Assembly (NCBI GenBank): GCA_963798865.1
Contig: CAWCVZ010000005.1
Coordinates: 372,001-436,000 of the forward strand
Direction: 5' to 3'
From: RBG-16-34-14 sp963798865
GTDB taxonomy: Bacteria > Bacteroidota > Ignavibacteria > Ignavibacteriales > Ignavibacteriaceae
DNA length: 64,000 bases
Below are positions 8,625-16,985 of the stretch, one piece after another; the first letter of the stretch is position 1; each line of letters begins with the position of its first letter. Below the pieces are notes generated by a model. The model ran no database searches and was not told the origin of the DNA. It worked only from the letters and a program-made list of their open reading frames with translations. A program made the position numbers and the translations under genes.

Positions 8625-10266
8625 TTAATAATTTCTTTTCATATTCATCAATAAGATAATCATATTTTCCAAAATTTATGTTGATTATTTCCTTAAGTCT
8701 TTGGGCATCAAACAAATTTCCTTTGATGACCAAAGAAAGCTTATCATAATATTTTCGCAAATCACTATCCTTTATTTTATTCTCACCGGAAATTAATGTT
8801 TCAACATATCCCCCAGGTATTTTTCGAGTGAAGTGTCCTATTCTCCATTTTTTTTCACCGAATTTTTCCTTTAGCAGACCAGAAGTATCAATACCGGATT
8901 TTAAATTTCTCCAATATTCCGTTGCGGGTAATCTGGCTAAAAGGGATTCGGTTAAGGAATAAGGGTCAATAACATGAACATTCTTTCCAGCAAAAAACCC
9001 GTAGTAGCCAATAGTACCGCGAACAACTAATTTTAAATTATTTTCTTTAGCATAAATTCCATCTCTTACCCAATTGTGCGAGAAAAGATTTTTTTCTGAG
9101 ATGTTGTTTAACAATCCCGCATTGTTATAATACCAGAATCTTTCATCCGCAATACCATCCTGGGTTTGAGTAATAAAAGGTCCGAACCTGAAAGCTTTAA
9201 TTATTTTTGGTCCAAGACCATAATATTTATTATAAAAAATAGTCGGTTTTGGAGAAAGCAATCCCACAACTATAACCATAGCCAAACCAACAGATAATTT
9301 CTTATAGGATTTTATTTCAATTTTTAAAAGAATTATAGACGAGCAGACTAAAGGCGCAGATAAAAATCTTCCACTCATAAAATCTCCTCCAATATTAATA
9401 ATATAGATAAGATAGAGCGCCAACCCGATTAATAGTGGAAGCATTGATTTATTTTTGGTTATGAAAGGAATTAAGAAAGCAACTGTTATAACAAAAGGAG
9501 TAATTGGATCCAGATAAACAGAATTTAAAAGATAAATTAAACCCTGGTAAGCAAGTTCAATTGTACTTATACCTGTATTTAATTTTGCATATGCAGTGTT
9601 GGGAAAGAGAAACCCATAATAAAACAAGGAAAATATTTCCCAGATAATAAATGGAAGAAACCCGGTTAGCAGTATTAAAATTCCTTTTAAGCGGTTTCCT
9701 TTTAAATAAGTTAAAAGTAATGACGGAAGAAAAATCAAAATCAAATCCATTCTGTTTAGAATGGCAAATGAAGTTATGAGAGAAAGCATTAAGAGTTTTT
9801 TCTCTCCATCTGCATTCTTGAAATAAACGATAAAAAACAGAATTATAAGTAAATGCGAAAGTGGATTTTCAAGACCAGATGTCGAAAAGTCAATAAAAGA
9901 TTTTGAAAAGATTAGAATTAACCCGACCAGAATTGAGTTTAATAAAGAATTTGAAAGTTTATTAAGAAGTAAGAATACCGAAAGACAGGAAATTATAATT
10001 GAAATAATGATGCTGGTATAATAGATTTCATTCGTAAAAAAATAAAAAGCAGATAATAGAAACATCCACAAAGGATGGGTGTAAGCCTGAACTCTTTCAC
10101 TTATATTCCAGGTAAGTCCGTAACCATTTATAAAATTATCAATTGTCCTGAAGGTTATATACGCATCATCACAAAGCCAGGCGCTGATAAATACAATTAA
10201 CAAAAATAAACTTAACAAAAGAATTATTATCCAATTCTTTTTATTTATTTTATCCAGAAGATTCAT
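8599..10266 (-). CDS. GT-C family membrane glycosyltransferase (AftB-like)
   Basis: A large multi-pass membrane protein with about ten to twelve hydrophobic segments in the first two thirds and a soluble C-terminal part. The LCDDAYITFRTIDNF motif in the first periplasmic loop, with the Asp pair at residues 33-34 from this start, and the ERVQAYTHPLW segment are typical of GT-C enzymes that use polyprenyl-phosphate sugars, such as the AftB/arabinofuranosyl- and mannosyltransferase group. It probably adds a sugar to an envelope glycan or lipid on the outer face of the inner membrane. A TTG at 10299 extends the frame, but the ATG at 10266 precedes a normal first helix. Acceptor and sugar are unknown. 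Confidence 0.78.
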   Translation of the reverse strand: MNLLDKINKKNWIIILLLSLFLLIVFISAWLCDDAYITFRTIDNFINGYGLTWNISERVQAYTHPLWMFLLSAFYFFTNEIYYTSIIISIIISCLSVFLLLNKLSNSLLNSILVGLILIFSKSFIDFSTSGLENPLSHLLIILFFIVYFKNADGEKKLLMLSLITSFAILNRMDLILIFLPSLLLTYLKGNRLKGILILLTGFLPFIIWEIFSLFYYGFLFPNTAYAKLNTGISTIELAYQGLIYLLNSVYLDPITPFVITVAFLIPFITKNKSMLPLLIGLALYLIYIINIGGDFMSGRFLSAPLVCSSIILLKIEIKSYKKLSVGLAMVIVVGLLSPKPTIFYNKYYGLGPKIIKAFRFGPFITQTQDGIADERFWYYNNAGLLNNISEKNLFSHNWVRDGIYAKENNLKLVVRGTIGYYGFFAGKNVHVIDPYSLTESLLARLPATEYWRNLKSGIDTSGLLKEKFGEKKWRIGHFTRKIPGGYVETLISGENKIKDSDLRKYYDKLSLVIKGNLFDAQRLKEIININFGKYDYLIDEYEKKLLNDRESVSK

Positions 10267-10402
10267 TGCCAATTTTTGATTTATGGCATCTTGCTTCAAG
10301 TATTACGCCATTATGAGAGGCATTTTTTTATCTGGTTAAAAGAAAATAGCTTTTTGATGAGGAATCAATCGGAATGAACGAAGAAAAATTTAAAAAAAGA
10401 AA

Positions 10403-10424
10403 GCATCCCGATTAACCGGGATGC
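10403..10424 (-). terminator. Rho-independent terminator of the minor-pilin operon
   Basis: The 8-bp stem GCATCCCG/CGGGATGC with a 6-nt loop is followed, in the minus-strand direction, by a T-rich run (complement of 10382-10402). It lies about 115 nt downstream of the last minor-pilin stop. Confidence 0.8.
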
Positions 10425-10539
10425 CTCCCTCCTGGATTAAGATTGAGAGAGTAACACAATATATCCAGGCGAAATATTTTATTTTTTATTCAGTATTTTT
10501 TTGTATTCACACTCAAAGTTTTAATAATTACGTTCATAT

Positions 10540-11751
10540 TTATTCTTGCCAGGATACGATTTCATATTGACCAGTTCCAGGATAGAATGGGGGAGACATA
10601 AGCGCTAATCTGCTATCGTATTTATATGCTCTTGTAAATCCACCTCCGTTAATAACACCGATTTGAACGCGGGTTTTATTTTGGATTCCTCCAAGTAAAT
10701 TTATTTTACCGCAGACAACCGGAAAGCTTGGCCATCCAGCACCAAAGCCGCCGGTTTCACAGTAAATACTTGCCTGAACATTTATATTATTTTGGTTTGC
10801 AATATTATCAGTTATAAGAACATTCTTTTTAGCAACTATTCCTAATATGTCTGTAGAGTTTGGATTCGTTCTCGGGTCCGATTTATAAACCACATCATCA
10901 TCAAGATAAACTGAGTTATCTGTTCCAATTGTAAATTGACCTTTCACTGTACCTTGCATTTTAACATCCCCACCTTTTATAAAAACTGCTCCGTTAGCTG
11001 AAAACGATGCGGATGGTACAGTGTTCTGGTTTACAGTATTTCCTTTGCTGTCAACAATTTTATATGAAATTGAATCTACTTTAAAAGTTAAGTAGAATGT
11101 TTCGCCACCTTTTAAATTAAAAGTTACTCCACCTTTTGATGCAGCAGCTTCAACATTACTTATGCCATCATTTGTAAGAGGAAGATTTACTCCTTGTTCA
11201 AAGCCTCCGTAAAAATAAGGTTTATCATTTGTTTCATTCTGATAGTAATTTACTTTACCATTTGTAGTTGCCTTTCCCCAGAATACAGGATGATTATATG
11301 CATTTATATTTCCTTGTGAGTGGAAAGGACCATATATCGTATCGGCATTTGTCCAGTAAAGATTTGAAGGATCATCTGTTGACATATAAGCAAATTTGGA
11401 AAAGCTGCTTGGTGCAAGAGTTACCTCTACGGTGTGCATAGTTCCCTGGTATGAGCCAGTTGCAGTAATCTTTTTAATATTTCTTATGGCATCAAGAGTC
11501 TCTACGTTTGCATTAATTTTTCCACCTTTCAAATCAAGGTTTGAAAATCCTTTATCCCAGCCATTATCGAAAAATATCTGGTTGGCAGCCAGGTTTGCTG
11601 AACTAACTGCAAGTTCATGTGCAATCGTCTGGTTATAGTATTCTAAAGAATTATCTACAGCGCGGCTGGAAATATTTCCTAAATTTTTTCCTATCACAAG
11701 AAAGATTAAACTAAAACCAGCTACTACTAAAAGTGTTGCCTTACCATTCAT
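10540..11751 (-). CDS. PilX-like large minor pilin or pilus-associated protein
   Basis: The 403-residue protein starts MNG followed at once by a hydrophobic helix (ATLLVVAGFSLIFLVIG), then a helical stretch rich in Asn/Ala/Glu and a long beta-rich, Gly/Asn/Thr-rich extracellular domain. The pattern and its place after PilV- and PilW-like genes recall PilX-type minor pilins, which prime pilus assembly. An AAGGAG ribosome site sits 8 nt before the ATG. It is the last gene of a three-gene minus-strand operon, 12 nt after the PilW-like gene, and is followed by a strong terminator. It lacks the canonical GFxxxE pilin start, and the family assignment rests on context and layout, not on a signature. 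Confidence 0.6.
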   Translation of the reverse strand: MNGKATLLVVAGFSLIFLVIGKNLGNISSRAVDNSLEYYNQTIAHELAVSSANLAANQIFFDNGWDKGFSNLDLKGGKINANVETLDAIRNIKKITATGSYQGTMHTVEVTLAPSSFSKFAYMSTDDPSNLYWTNADTIYGPFHSQGNINAYNHPVFWGKATTNGKVNYYQNETNDKPYFYGGFEQGVNLPLTNDGISNVEAAASKGGVTFNLKGGETFYLTFKVDSISYKIVDSKGNTVNQNTVPSASFSANGAVFIKGGDVKMQGTVKGQFTIGTDNSVYLDDDVVYKSDPRTNPNSTDILGIVAKKNVLITDNIANQNNINVQASIYCETGGFGAGWPSFPVVCGKINLLGGIQNKTRVQIGVINGGGFTRAYKYDSRLALMSPPFYPGTGQYEIVSWQE

Positions 11752-11763
11752 TGTATTGACTCC

Positions 11764-12363
11764 TTATCTATTATTTAAATTCTGAGATGCTAATCGAATC
11801 TGTCTCCAGAAAACCGTTGAATACTGGTTATCATAGGCATTGACATTTTCGACCGAAACATTTATTTGCATACTATGAATCTGACCAGGTACAGTTATGG
11901 GAAACTTTAATGTATCATCAAAGACATCAAAGTAAACCAGCTTAAATTCAGTTACTCCAAGATTAACCTGAACAGCTGGACCTCCGTTTATTACTCGGTA
12001 TAAATATCTATCACGGGGGTTAGGAGTTGTAAGAATTTCACTTGGGGATCCTGTGTAGTAATACATTGTATCTACATTCCCATCAGCTTCAATATCAGTT
12101 AAGAATTTTATTTTATTTGAATCAGCCATAATTATGGACTGGGAAGGAAATGGAATTTTATTCCAGTCTTTGCAATATCCAATTTTTCTGAAATCTGTTT
12201 CAAGAATTTGTACGACAGTTGAAATATTCTGCTGGCTTATTAATTCTCCGGAATTATTATAAGTGTTTTCAGCCGCAGCATCGTTCATCCGGAAAATAAT
12301 TATCAATAACATTCCGCCAATAATTGTTGAACCAAGTATATCAAGTAAGCTGCTAAATCCCAT
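11764..12363 (-). CDS. PilW/GspJ-like minor pilin
   Basis: The 199-residue protein opens MG followed by FSSLLDILGSTIIGGMLL, an N-terminal helix like that of type IV pilins but with almost no leader and no Glu at +5; an Asp sits at +6. The next segment (QQNISTVVQILETDFRKIGYC) is typical of PilW/GspJ minor pilins, in which an LE-x-DxR-x-G motif follows the stalk. The rest is a beta-rich globular domain. The start has AAGGAG 7 nt upstream. It lies between the PilV-like and PilX-like genes with gaps of about 10 nt, an order that matches pilV-pilW-pilX operons of known systems. Confidence 0.7.
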   Translation of the reverse strand: MGFSSLLDILGSTIIGGMLLIIIFRMNDAAAENTYNNSGELISQQNISTVVQILETDFRKIGYCKDWNKIPFPSQSIIMADSNKIKFLTDIEADGNVDTMYYYTGSPSEILTTPNPRDRYLYRVINGGPAVQVNLGVTEFKLVYFDVFDDTLKFPITVPGQIHSMQINVSVENVNAYDNQYSTVFWRQIRLASQNLNNR

Positions 12364-12373
12364 TGTATTCTCC

Positions 12374-12862
12374 TTATCTAAAAAACCAATAACTATAAAT
12401 TGTTGACATTGTAATTACATCTTTCATGTAAGGGCTGGTAACAGTAACAGTAAGTATTTTATTCCAGGTTTTATTATGAGAAGCAACATCAGGATTATTT
12501 TCATCAACATAATCCACAGTACATGAATAATAAAAAACCGCAGAGGGCATAGATGAATCAGCACCTGAGTAACCATTAAAATCATCAAAGTCATTAAAAG
12601 TTGAACGCACTTCGCCGCTTTCGGGTCCCATGGTAGCTGAAAGGAATTTAACATCAGTAATTGAGGTGCTGTCGGTTGACTGATCAAAGGCTTTATTTTT
12701 TGCTTCCTGTATTATCGAAGTAGCAATAGAGGTAGCGAGAAAATTATATTTTGTTTCATCAAGAACCGTATCACTAATTAGAAAGCTGCTGTTAACACGT
12801 AATACTGTTGTTGATAACAAAATCATCGCTCCTAAAGCAAGCATCATTTGTCCGGTATTCAT
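12374..12862 (-). CDS. PilV/GspI-like minor pilin
   Basis: The 162-residue protein begins MNTG and then a hydrophobic helix QMMLALGAMILLSTTVLRV, without a long leader or Glu+5. After it, the segment ATSIATSIIQEAKNKAFDQ resembles the A-x-x-I-A-x-S-I-I-QEA stalk typical of PilV/GspI proteins. A globular domain with one Cys follows. It is the first gene of the minus-strand minor-pilin operon and has an AAGGA ribosome site about 8 nt upstream. Role: probable component of the pilus tip or initiation complex, acting at the inner membrane. Confidence 0.65.
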   Translation of the reverse strand: MNTGQMMLALGAMILLSTTVLRVNSSFLISDTVLDETKYNFLATSIATSIIQEAKNKAFDQSTDSTSITDVKFLSATMGPESGEVRSTFNDFDDFNGYSGADSSMPSAVFYYSCTVDYVDENNPDVASHNKTWNKILTVTVTSPYMKDVITMSTIYSYWFFR

Positions 12863-13357
12863 TCTCAGTATCCTTATTTGTTTTTATTTGAATCCTTTGC
12901 GAGTCATCCAAACCGTGGTGAGCGAGGGCAATTTTATTGACTCCACCCTCTATAGCCAAACAGTTTGCCAGTCCTCAAAAAGCGCGAAAATAAATTATAA
13001 ACTCAGTTTCTTATTTACTGGCACAATAATTTTTTGACGCATGTTGAGACTGTTTCTTGAAATTATTCTTTAAAAAAATTTTGAAATGCATATAGCCTTA
13101 ATTTTAGTAAAAACCTAATCCTATCTGGAATAAAAAGACTTCAAAAAAATCCTGAGATTTGTAGATCAATGGTAGCACAAACCAATCGTTTAAGTTAAAA
13201 GCAAAAGTGGCGGAAAATTAATATGGTATTATTCTCGATGAGATATGAGTAATTCTTAACAGCAGGTTCAAAACAAAATAATGATTAGAAGATTTAATAA
13301 TGTTTGCAAATTTATCTTAAAATGAAATTAACATAATAGTACATAGTAATATTTACG

Positions 13358-13434
13358 ATTAGTAGTAGGATTTAAAGGTAAAAGCTACAAAAATTTTTTC
13401 GATCTGTTAAGAGGAAAAATATCCTACTATTAAT
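13358..13434. repeat. 14-bp inverted repeat upstream of the pilin genes
   Basis: ATTAGTAGTAGGAT (13358-13371) and ATCCTACTATTAAT (13421-13434) are inverted copies with one mismatch, which would be a G-U pair in RNA, separated by 49 nt. It lies about 240-320 nt upstream of the first pilin start and could be a pair of regulator sites or an RNA stem. Confidence 0.5.
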
Positions 13435-13456
13435 AATATAGAATTTACTTTTTTGC

Positions 13457-13472
13457 TGGCACGCTTTTTATA
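13457..13472 (+). promoter_or_regulatory. Possible sigma-54-type promoter (weak)
   Basis: TGGCACG at 13457-13463 is a full match to the -24 element, and TTATA follows after 4 nt in the -12 position, but the conserved GC of the -12 element is missing. An NtrC-type activator is encoded at the far end of the same cluster, which makes sigma-54 control of pilins plausible. The site is about 205 nt upstream of the first pilin. Confidence 0.25.
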
Positions 13473-13676
13473 ACTAAGGTAATGAAATGGTAAACCAAAT
13501 GTTTTTTGAAAAATTTATTGAGTTTGTAACTGGTTTTGCAAGTGAAAATACAGAAGCAAAAATTACTTCGTAAGGAAATATTTACAAAAACCTGTTAAAT
13601 GAGTGAAGTATTTTTTACGTGTAATGTAAAAGTTATCAAGAAAATTTGTATCAGGAAAAAAAAGAAAGATTAAAAA

Positions 13677-14060
13677 TTGGGACAGCAACAAATTTTACTA
13701 ATAGTCTTAGGAATAATAGTTATAGGAATTGCTATTGCTATCTCAATGCAGTTATTCAGACAAGGAGCAATAGACAATAAGAGAGATCTTCTGGTAAATG
13801 AATGCAACAGCCTCGCTTCAATTGCAATTGGATATTATAAAAAGCCAAAAGAGTTTGGAGGCGGTGGAAGATCTTTTATTGGCTGGCAAATACCCGGAAG
13901 CATGCAGGTAACTACCACAGGCAGCTATACTATTTCCAATGCTTCAGTTGATGAGTTGGAAATTATTGGCACAGGAACTGAGGTGGTGACCGGATCAGAT
14001 TCTTTAGAAGTAAGAACAACTGTAACGGGAGATTCTTATACAACACTAATAATAAGATGA
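13677..14060 (+). CDS. Small pilin-like protein (divergent paralogue)
   Basis: The 127-residue protein starts at a TTG and reads MGQQQ followed by a strongly hydrophobic helix (ILLIVLGIIVIGIAIAI), then a stalk and a small beta-rich domain. It shares with its two downstream paralogues the MGQQQ start, the YKKP segment followed by a Gly cluster, and an aromatic-x-IP motif, so all three are one family. The likely role is as a subunit of the filament built by the downstream assembly genes. It lacks the usual prepilin leader and the Glu+5 of type IV pilins; if processed, cleavage would follow Gly2. It differs widely from the pair downstream and has a weaker start context, so it may be a minor or specialised subunit. 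Confidence 0.7.
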   Translation: MGQQQILLIVLGIIVIGIAIAISMQLFRQGAIDNKRDLLVNECNSLASIAIGYYKKPKEFGGGGRSFIGWQIPGSMQVTTTGSYTISNASVDELEIIGTGTEVVTGSDSLEVRTTVTGDSYTTLIIR

Positions 14061-14105
14061 TGTTCGCTTTAATTAACTAAATAAAAAAACTAACTAACTA
14101 ATTTC

Positions 14106-14468
14106 AACAAACAAAGGAGATCTCAATGGGTCAACAACAACTTCTCTTAATCGTACTTGGCGTTATCGTAGTAGGTATCGCTGTAGTTGTTGGTATCAAC
14201 TTGTTCAATGCTAACGCTGTTTCTTCAAACAGAGATGGTGTAGTATCCGACTTAAATAACCTTGGTGCAATGGCACAGCAGCATTATAAGAAACCAGGAT
14301 CAATGGGCGGCGGCTCAAACACATTCAATGGTTCAGTTGCTGGATCAACATCATGGACAATCCCAACACAGCTTGATACAACAGCAAACGGAACATATAC
14401 TGCAACAGTAAATGCACAGTCTGTTACAATAGTTGGAACCGGAACAGAAAAGAATGATGCCGGACAAT
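14106..14468 (+). repeat. Direct duplication, copy 1 (pilin and ribosome site)
   Basis: By eye the 363 nt from 14106 to 14468 are identical to 14822-15184 (offset 716). Identity starts 20 nt before the pilin start codon, including the ribosome site, and ends at codon 115, after which the two genes differ at several positions. Confidence 0.9.
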
Positions 14469-14527
14469 ATGTTAAACATACTGCTACTGTTACACCAACA
14501 AGCATCACAGTAGCTTTAACTCAGTAA
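14126..14527 (+). CDS. Major pilin-like protein, copy 1
   Basis: The 133-residue protein has MGQQQ followed by a hydrophobic helix (LLLIVLGVIVVGIAVVVGI), an Asn/Ala stalk with an SSNRDGVVSDLNNLG helix, the HYKKPGSMGGG segment and a Thr/Val-rich beta domain. The gene has a near-perfect AAAGGAG ribosome site and is followed by its own strong terminator, as expected of a highly expressed structural subunit. It is 98% or more identical to the copy at 14842. The absence of a cleavable long leader and of Glu+5 sets it apart from classical type IVa pilins, and identification as pilin rests on the helix, the copy number and the adjacent assembly genes. Confidence 0.75.
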   Translation: MGQQQLLLIVLGVIVVGIAVVVGINLFNANAVSSNRDGVVSDLNNLGAMAQQHYKKPGSMGGGSNTFNGSVAGSTSWTIPTQLDTTANGTYTATVNAQSVTIVGTGTEKNDAGQYVKHTATVTPTSITVALTQ

Positions 14528-14570
14528 AATGTTGTAACAATGTTCAATTAAAATATTGAGCAAACAAAAT

Positions 14571-14610
14571 AGCTGATAAATGAAAACTTTATCAGCTTTT
14601 TTATTTTTAA
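14571..14610 (+). terminator. Rho-independent terminator after pilin copy 1
   Basis: Stem AGCTGATAAA/TTTATCAGCT (14571-14580 and 14588-14597) with loop TGAAAAC, followed by a T-rich tail. The equivalent hairpin after copy 2 has the same loop. Confidence 0.9.
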
Positions 14611-14821
14611 AAAGAATTATCAGCAAGGCTAAATAGATTAATTTATAGTAATTATTTCTTAATGGATTAATTAGATACGCGTAAAAGGTACTTATATCAT
14701 CAATTTTTTTGGAATAGGAATTGAACCATAGATATCTCAATGGTAAACAAAGTAGATATAAGCTGAATTTTAGGACATACTGAACATAAGACGATATTTA
14801 CTTTAAGGAAGAGTTATTATT

Positions 14822-15184
14822 AACAAACAAAGGAGATCTCAATGGGTCAACAACAACTTCTCTTAATCGTACTTGGCGTTATCGTAGTAGGTATCGCTGT
14901 AGTTGTTGGTATCAACTTGTTCAATGCTAACGCTGTTTCTTCAAACAGAGATGGTGTAGTATCCGACTTAAATAACCTTGGTGCAATGGCACAGCAGCAT
15001 TATAAGAAACCAGGATCAATGGGCGGCGGCTCAAACACATTCAATGGTTCAGTTGCTGGATCAACATCATGGACAATCCCAACACAGCTTGATACAACAG
15101 CAAACGGAACATATACTGCAACAGTAAATGCACAGTCTGTTACAATAGTTGGAACCGGAACAGAAAAGAATGATGCCGGACAAT
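14822..15184 (+). repeat. Direct duplication, copy 2 (pilin and ribosome site)
   Basis: Second copy of the 363-nt identical block that begins at 14106. Flanking sequences on both sides differ, apart from the related terminator hairpin downstream. Confidence 0.9.
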
Positions 15185-15243
15185 TTATTAAACATACTGC
15201 TACTGTTACACCTTCAAGTATAACAGTTGCTTTAACGCAATAA
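14842..15243 (+). CDS. Major pilin-like protein, copy 2
   Basis: The 133-residue protein differs from copy 1 at only three residues near the C-terminus (Tyr-Val to Phe-Ile around residue 115-116, and Thr to Ser near 125), although the DNA there also has silent changes. It has the same start, helix, stalk and beta domain, the same AAAGGAG ribosome site and its own terminator. About 315 nt without a coding gene separate the two copies, holding the copy-1 terminator and probably a separate promoter, although no clear promoter motif was found. Two nearly identical, separately terminated genes suggest either dosage or a reservoir for gene conversion. Confidence 0.75.
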   Translation: MGQQQLLLIVLGVIVVGIAVVVGINLFNANAVSSNRDGVVSDLNNLGAMAQQHYKKPGSMGGGSNTFNGSVAGSTSWTIPTQLDTTANGTYTATVNAQSVTIVGTGTEKNDAGQFIKHTATVTPSSITVALTQ

Positions 15244-15289
15244 AATATCTGAAATTGTTTAATTAGAAAATTAAACAAAAATCTTAGAT

Positions 15290-15323
15290 GGCTGATAAAT
15301 GAAAACTTTATCAGCCTTTTTTT
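15290..15323 (+). terminator. Rho-independent terminator after pilin copy 2
   Basis: Stem GGCTGATAAA/TTTATCAGCC (15290-15299 and 15307-15316) with loop TGAAAAC, then seven T. Compared with the copy-1 terminator the outermost pair is G-C in place of A-T, a compensated change. Confidence 0.9.
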
Positions 15324-15527
15324 ATTGTTAAAATAGAAGCAGCAAGATGTTTACAAGAATTTTCATGTTATTGTGCTTATCAATTATCTACCTGCATCCT
15401 AAAAGAAATTGGTAATTCTTTCTAAACAATTCCTAATAAATATGCGAAAAGGGAAGGTATAAACTTAATTTGTTTTGGAATGAGAATTGAGACATTCCTT
15501 CAAAACAAAATAAACGAGAATATAATT

Positions 15528-16940
15528 ATGGTTGAATTTAAGTTCACGGCACAGAAAGTAAATGGACAAACAATAAGCGGGTCACTCTCTGCCAATACTG
15601 TAACGGAAGGTAAAAAGAAAATCTACCGGCTTGCCGAAAAAAATCAGTTAAAGGTAAATTTGATTGAGAAAAAAGTTACCTTCATTTATAAAGCTCGTAA
15701 AGGAAAAGAAAAACCAATTAGGGGCGAACAGAAGGCTTATACTAAAAAAGAAGTTGAAGATGCTTTAAGCAAACTTGGTTTTGATGTTCTTTCAATAAAT
15801 AGAAAATTAATTGATTTCCAATCTAAACCTCCCCAGGCTGAACTCGTTACTTTTGTTAAAATAAGTGCAGAGCTTCTTGAACAGAAACTTCCTTATGGTG
15901 AAATCCTAACTCTTCTTATTAATGACACAGAAAATAAAACTCTCCGTGAAACTTTAAAGGAAATTAATAATGATCTTAAAAAAGGTGCCGATAGCGAAGC
16001 TACACTTTTAAAGTACCAGAATATTTTTGGAAAGTTTACTGCCTATATGTTGGGGCTTGCTTCAAAGAGCGGTAACATGACAGAAATTTACAGAGCAACT
16101 GCAAAATTTCTTGAGAGAAGGCAGGAGTTTAAAAAGAACATGAGGAGTGCTTTAATAACTCCGGCAGTTACATTGTTTGTTCTTTTTCTTGCAGTGCTTT
16201 TTTATGTGGGCTATATATTTCCGGAAACTGCAAAGCTATTTGTTAAGTTCGGAATTGATCTTCCTCCTATGACAGCGTTTACACTTGGTATGAGTGATTT
16301 TCTAATAAAGAATTCTATTCTCGTTGGAGCTTTAACAATTCTTCCTCCTCTTGTATTATGGCGGTTTGCTCTCACAAAAAAAGGCGGTTATATAATTGAT
16401 AAATATATTATTAAAATTCCGGTAATCGGATCTTTAATTCACAAAACCCTGATTGAAGTTTACTGCCGTGTATTTTACACACTTTATAGCGGCTCTGCTG
16501 AAAGTATTGAACCAATAAGAATAGCTGCTGAAGCTACCGGGAACAAATACTTTGAAGAAAGAATAAAAAACGTAGCTATACCTTTAATGATCAAACGTGG
16601 TGTGGGTGTAACAGACGCATTTACTGCAACCGGCGTATTTACAGAAACGGCTCTTTCAAGGCTGCACTCAGGGGAAGAAACGGGTACACTAAAAAATACA
16701 AGTCTGCAGCTTGCCAACTATTATGAAAGCGAAACAGTTTATAAACTGAAAAACTTTATTGAGTTTGTTCAGATATCGATCGCAATGATAATTATGGTTG
16801 TTATGATTGCACTTACACTTGTATCTGCCGAAACAGCGACAGTAAGACCCAAAACACCTGGCGCATCGAACCAGATTCAGGTTGAAAAAAATATAGCATT
16901 TAAAAGTACAGACATTAAAAAGCCTGTACTCGATATATAA
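15528..16940 (+). CDS. pilC: PilC/GspF-type inner membrane platform protein
   Basis: This polytopic inner membrane protein forms the platform of type IV pilus and type II secretion machines and is turned by the PilB/PilT ATPases. Two repeated GspF domains are visible (about residues 110-230 and 290-420), each with the helical TFVKISAELLEQKLPYGEIL or Y-x-R-V-F-Y-T-L-Y-SGSAE pattern and followed by a hydrophobic segment. The frame begins at an ATG at 15480, but the ATG at 15528 starts MVEFKFTAQKVNGQ, the normal N-terminal strand of the family. The C-terminal tail is longer than usual and Lys/Pro/Thr-rich. It opens the plus-strand assembly operon. Confidence 0.88.
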   Translation: MVEFKFTAQKVNGQTISGSLSANTVTEGKKKIYRLAEKNQLKVNLIEKKVTFIYKARKGKEKPIRGEQKAYTKKEVEDALSKLGFDVLSINRKLIDFQSKPPQAELVTFVKISAELLEQKLPYGEILTLLINDTENKTLRETLKEINNDLKKGADSEATLLKYQNIFGKFTAYMLGLASKSGNMTEIYRATAKFLERRQEFKKNMRSALITPAVTLFVLFLAVLFYVGYIFPETAKLFVKFGIDLPPMTAFTLGMSDFLIKNSILVGALTILPPLVLWRFALTKKGGYIIDKYIIKIPVIGSLIHKTLIEVYCRVFYTLYSGSAESIEPIRIAAEATGNKYFEERIKNVAIPLMIKRGVGVTDAFTATGVFTETALSRLHSGEETGTLKNTSLQLANYYESETVYKLKNFIEFVQISIAMIIMVVMIALTLVSAETATVRPKTPGASNQIQVEKNIAFKSTDIKKPVLDI

Positions 16941-16985
16941 ATGAATTTAAAAAATAATTATTCTTTTTAATGTTGAATAAAAATT

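Larger units (their letters stand above)
12863..13676. other. 814-nt gap between divergent minor-pilin and pilin genes
   Basis: This AT-rich gap separates the minus-strand minor-pilin operon from the plus-strand pilins and must hold promoters for both. Visible items are an inverted repeat (13358-13371 with 13421-13434), two TGGCAC elements (13019-13024 and 13457-13462) that resemble the -24 half of sigma-54 promoters, and a possible 28-codon ORF at 13487-13573 with an AAGG six nt before its ATG. The small ORF cannot be distinguished from chance. No long ORF or tRNA is present. Confidence 0.5.

Noticed and set aside
12424..12687. Minus-strand ORF of 87 codons
   Set aside because: Shadow of the PilV-like gene in another frame; composition is unlike a protein.
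12900..12960. Possible relation of GTGGTGAGCGAGGGC to a similar GTCATGGTGAGGGAGGG at 53594
   Set aside because: The two stretches share only a short core; too little to call a repeat family from one window.
13487..13573. 28-codon ORF in the pilin control region
   Set aside because: An AAGG lies 6 nt upstream, but a frame of this length is expected by chance in AT-rich DNA; mentioned only in the gap entry.
14516..14740. Minus-strand ORF of 74 codons between the two pilins
   Set aside because: It is Leu/Ile/Tyr/Asn-rich noise over an AT-rich spacer and runs across the terminator hairpin of copy 1; no ribosome site.
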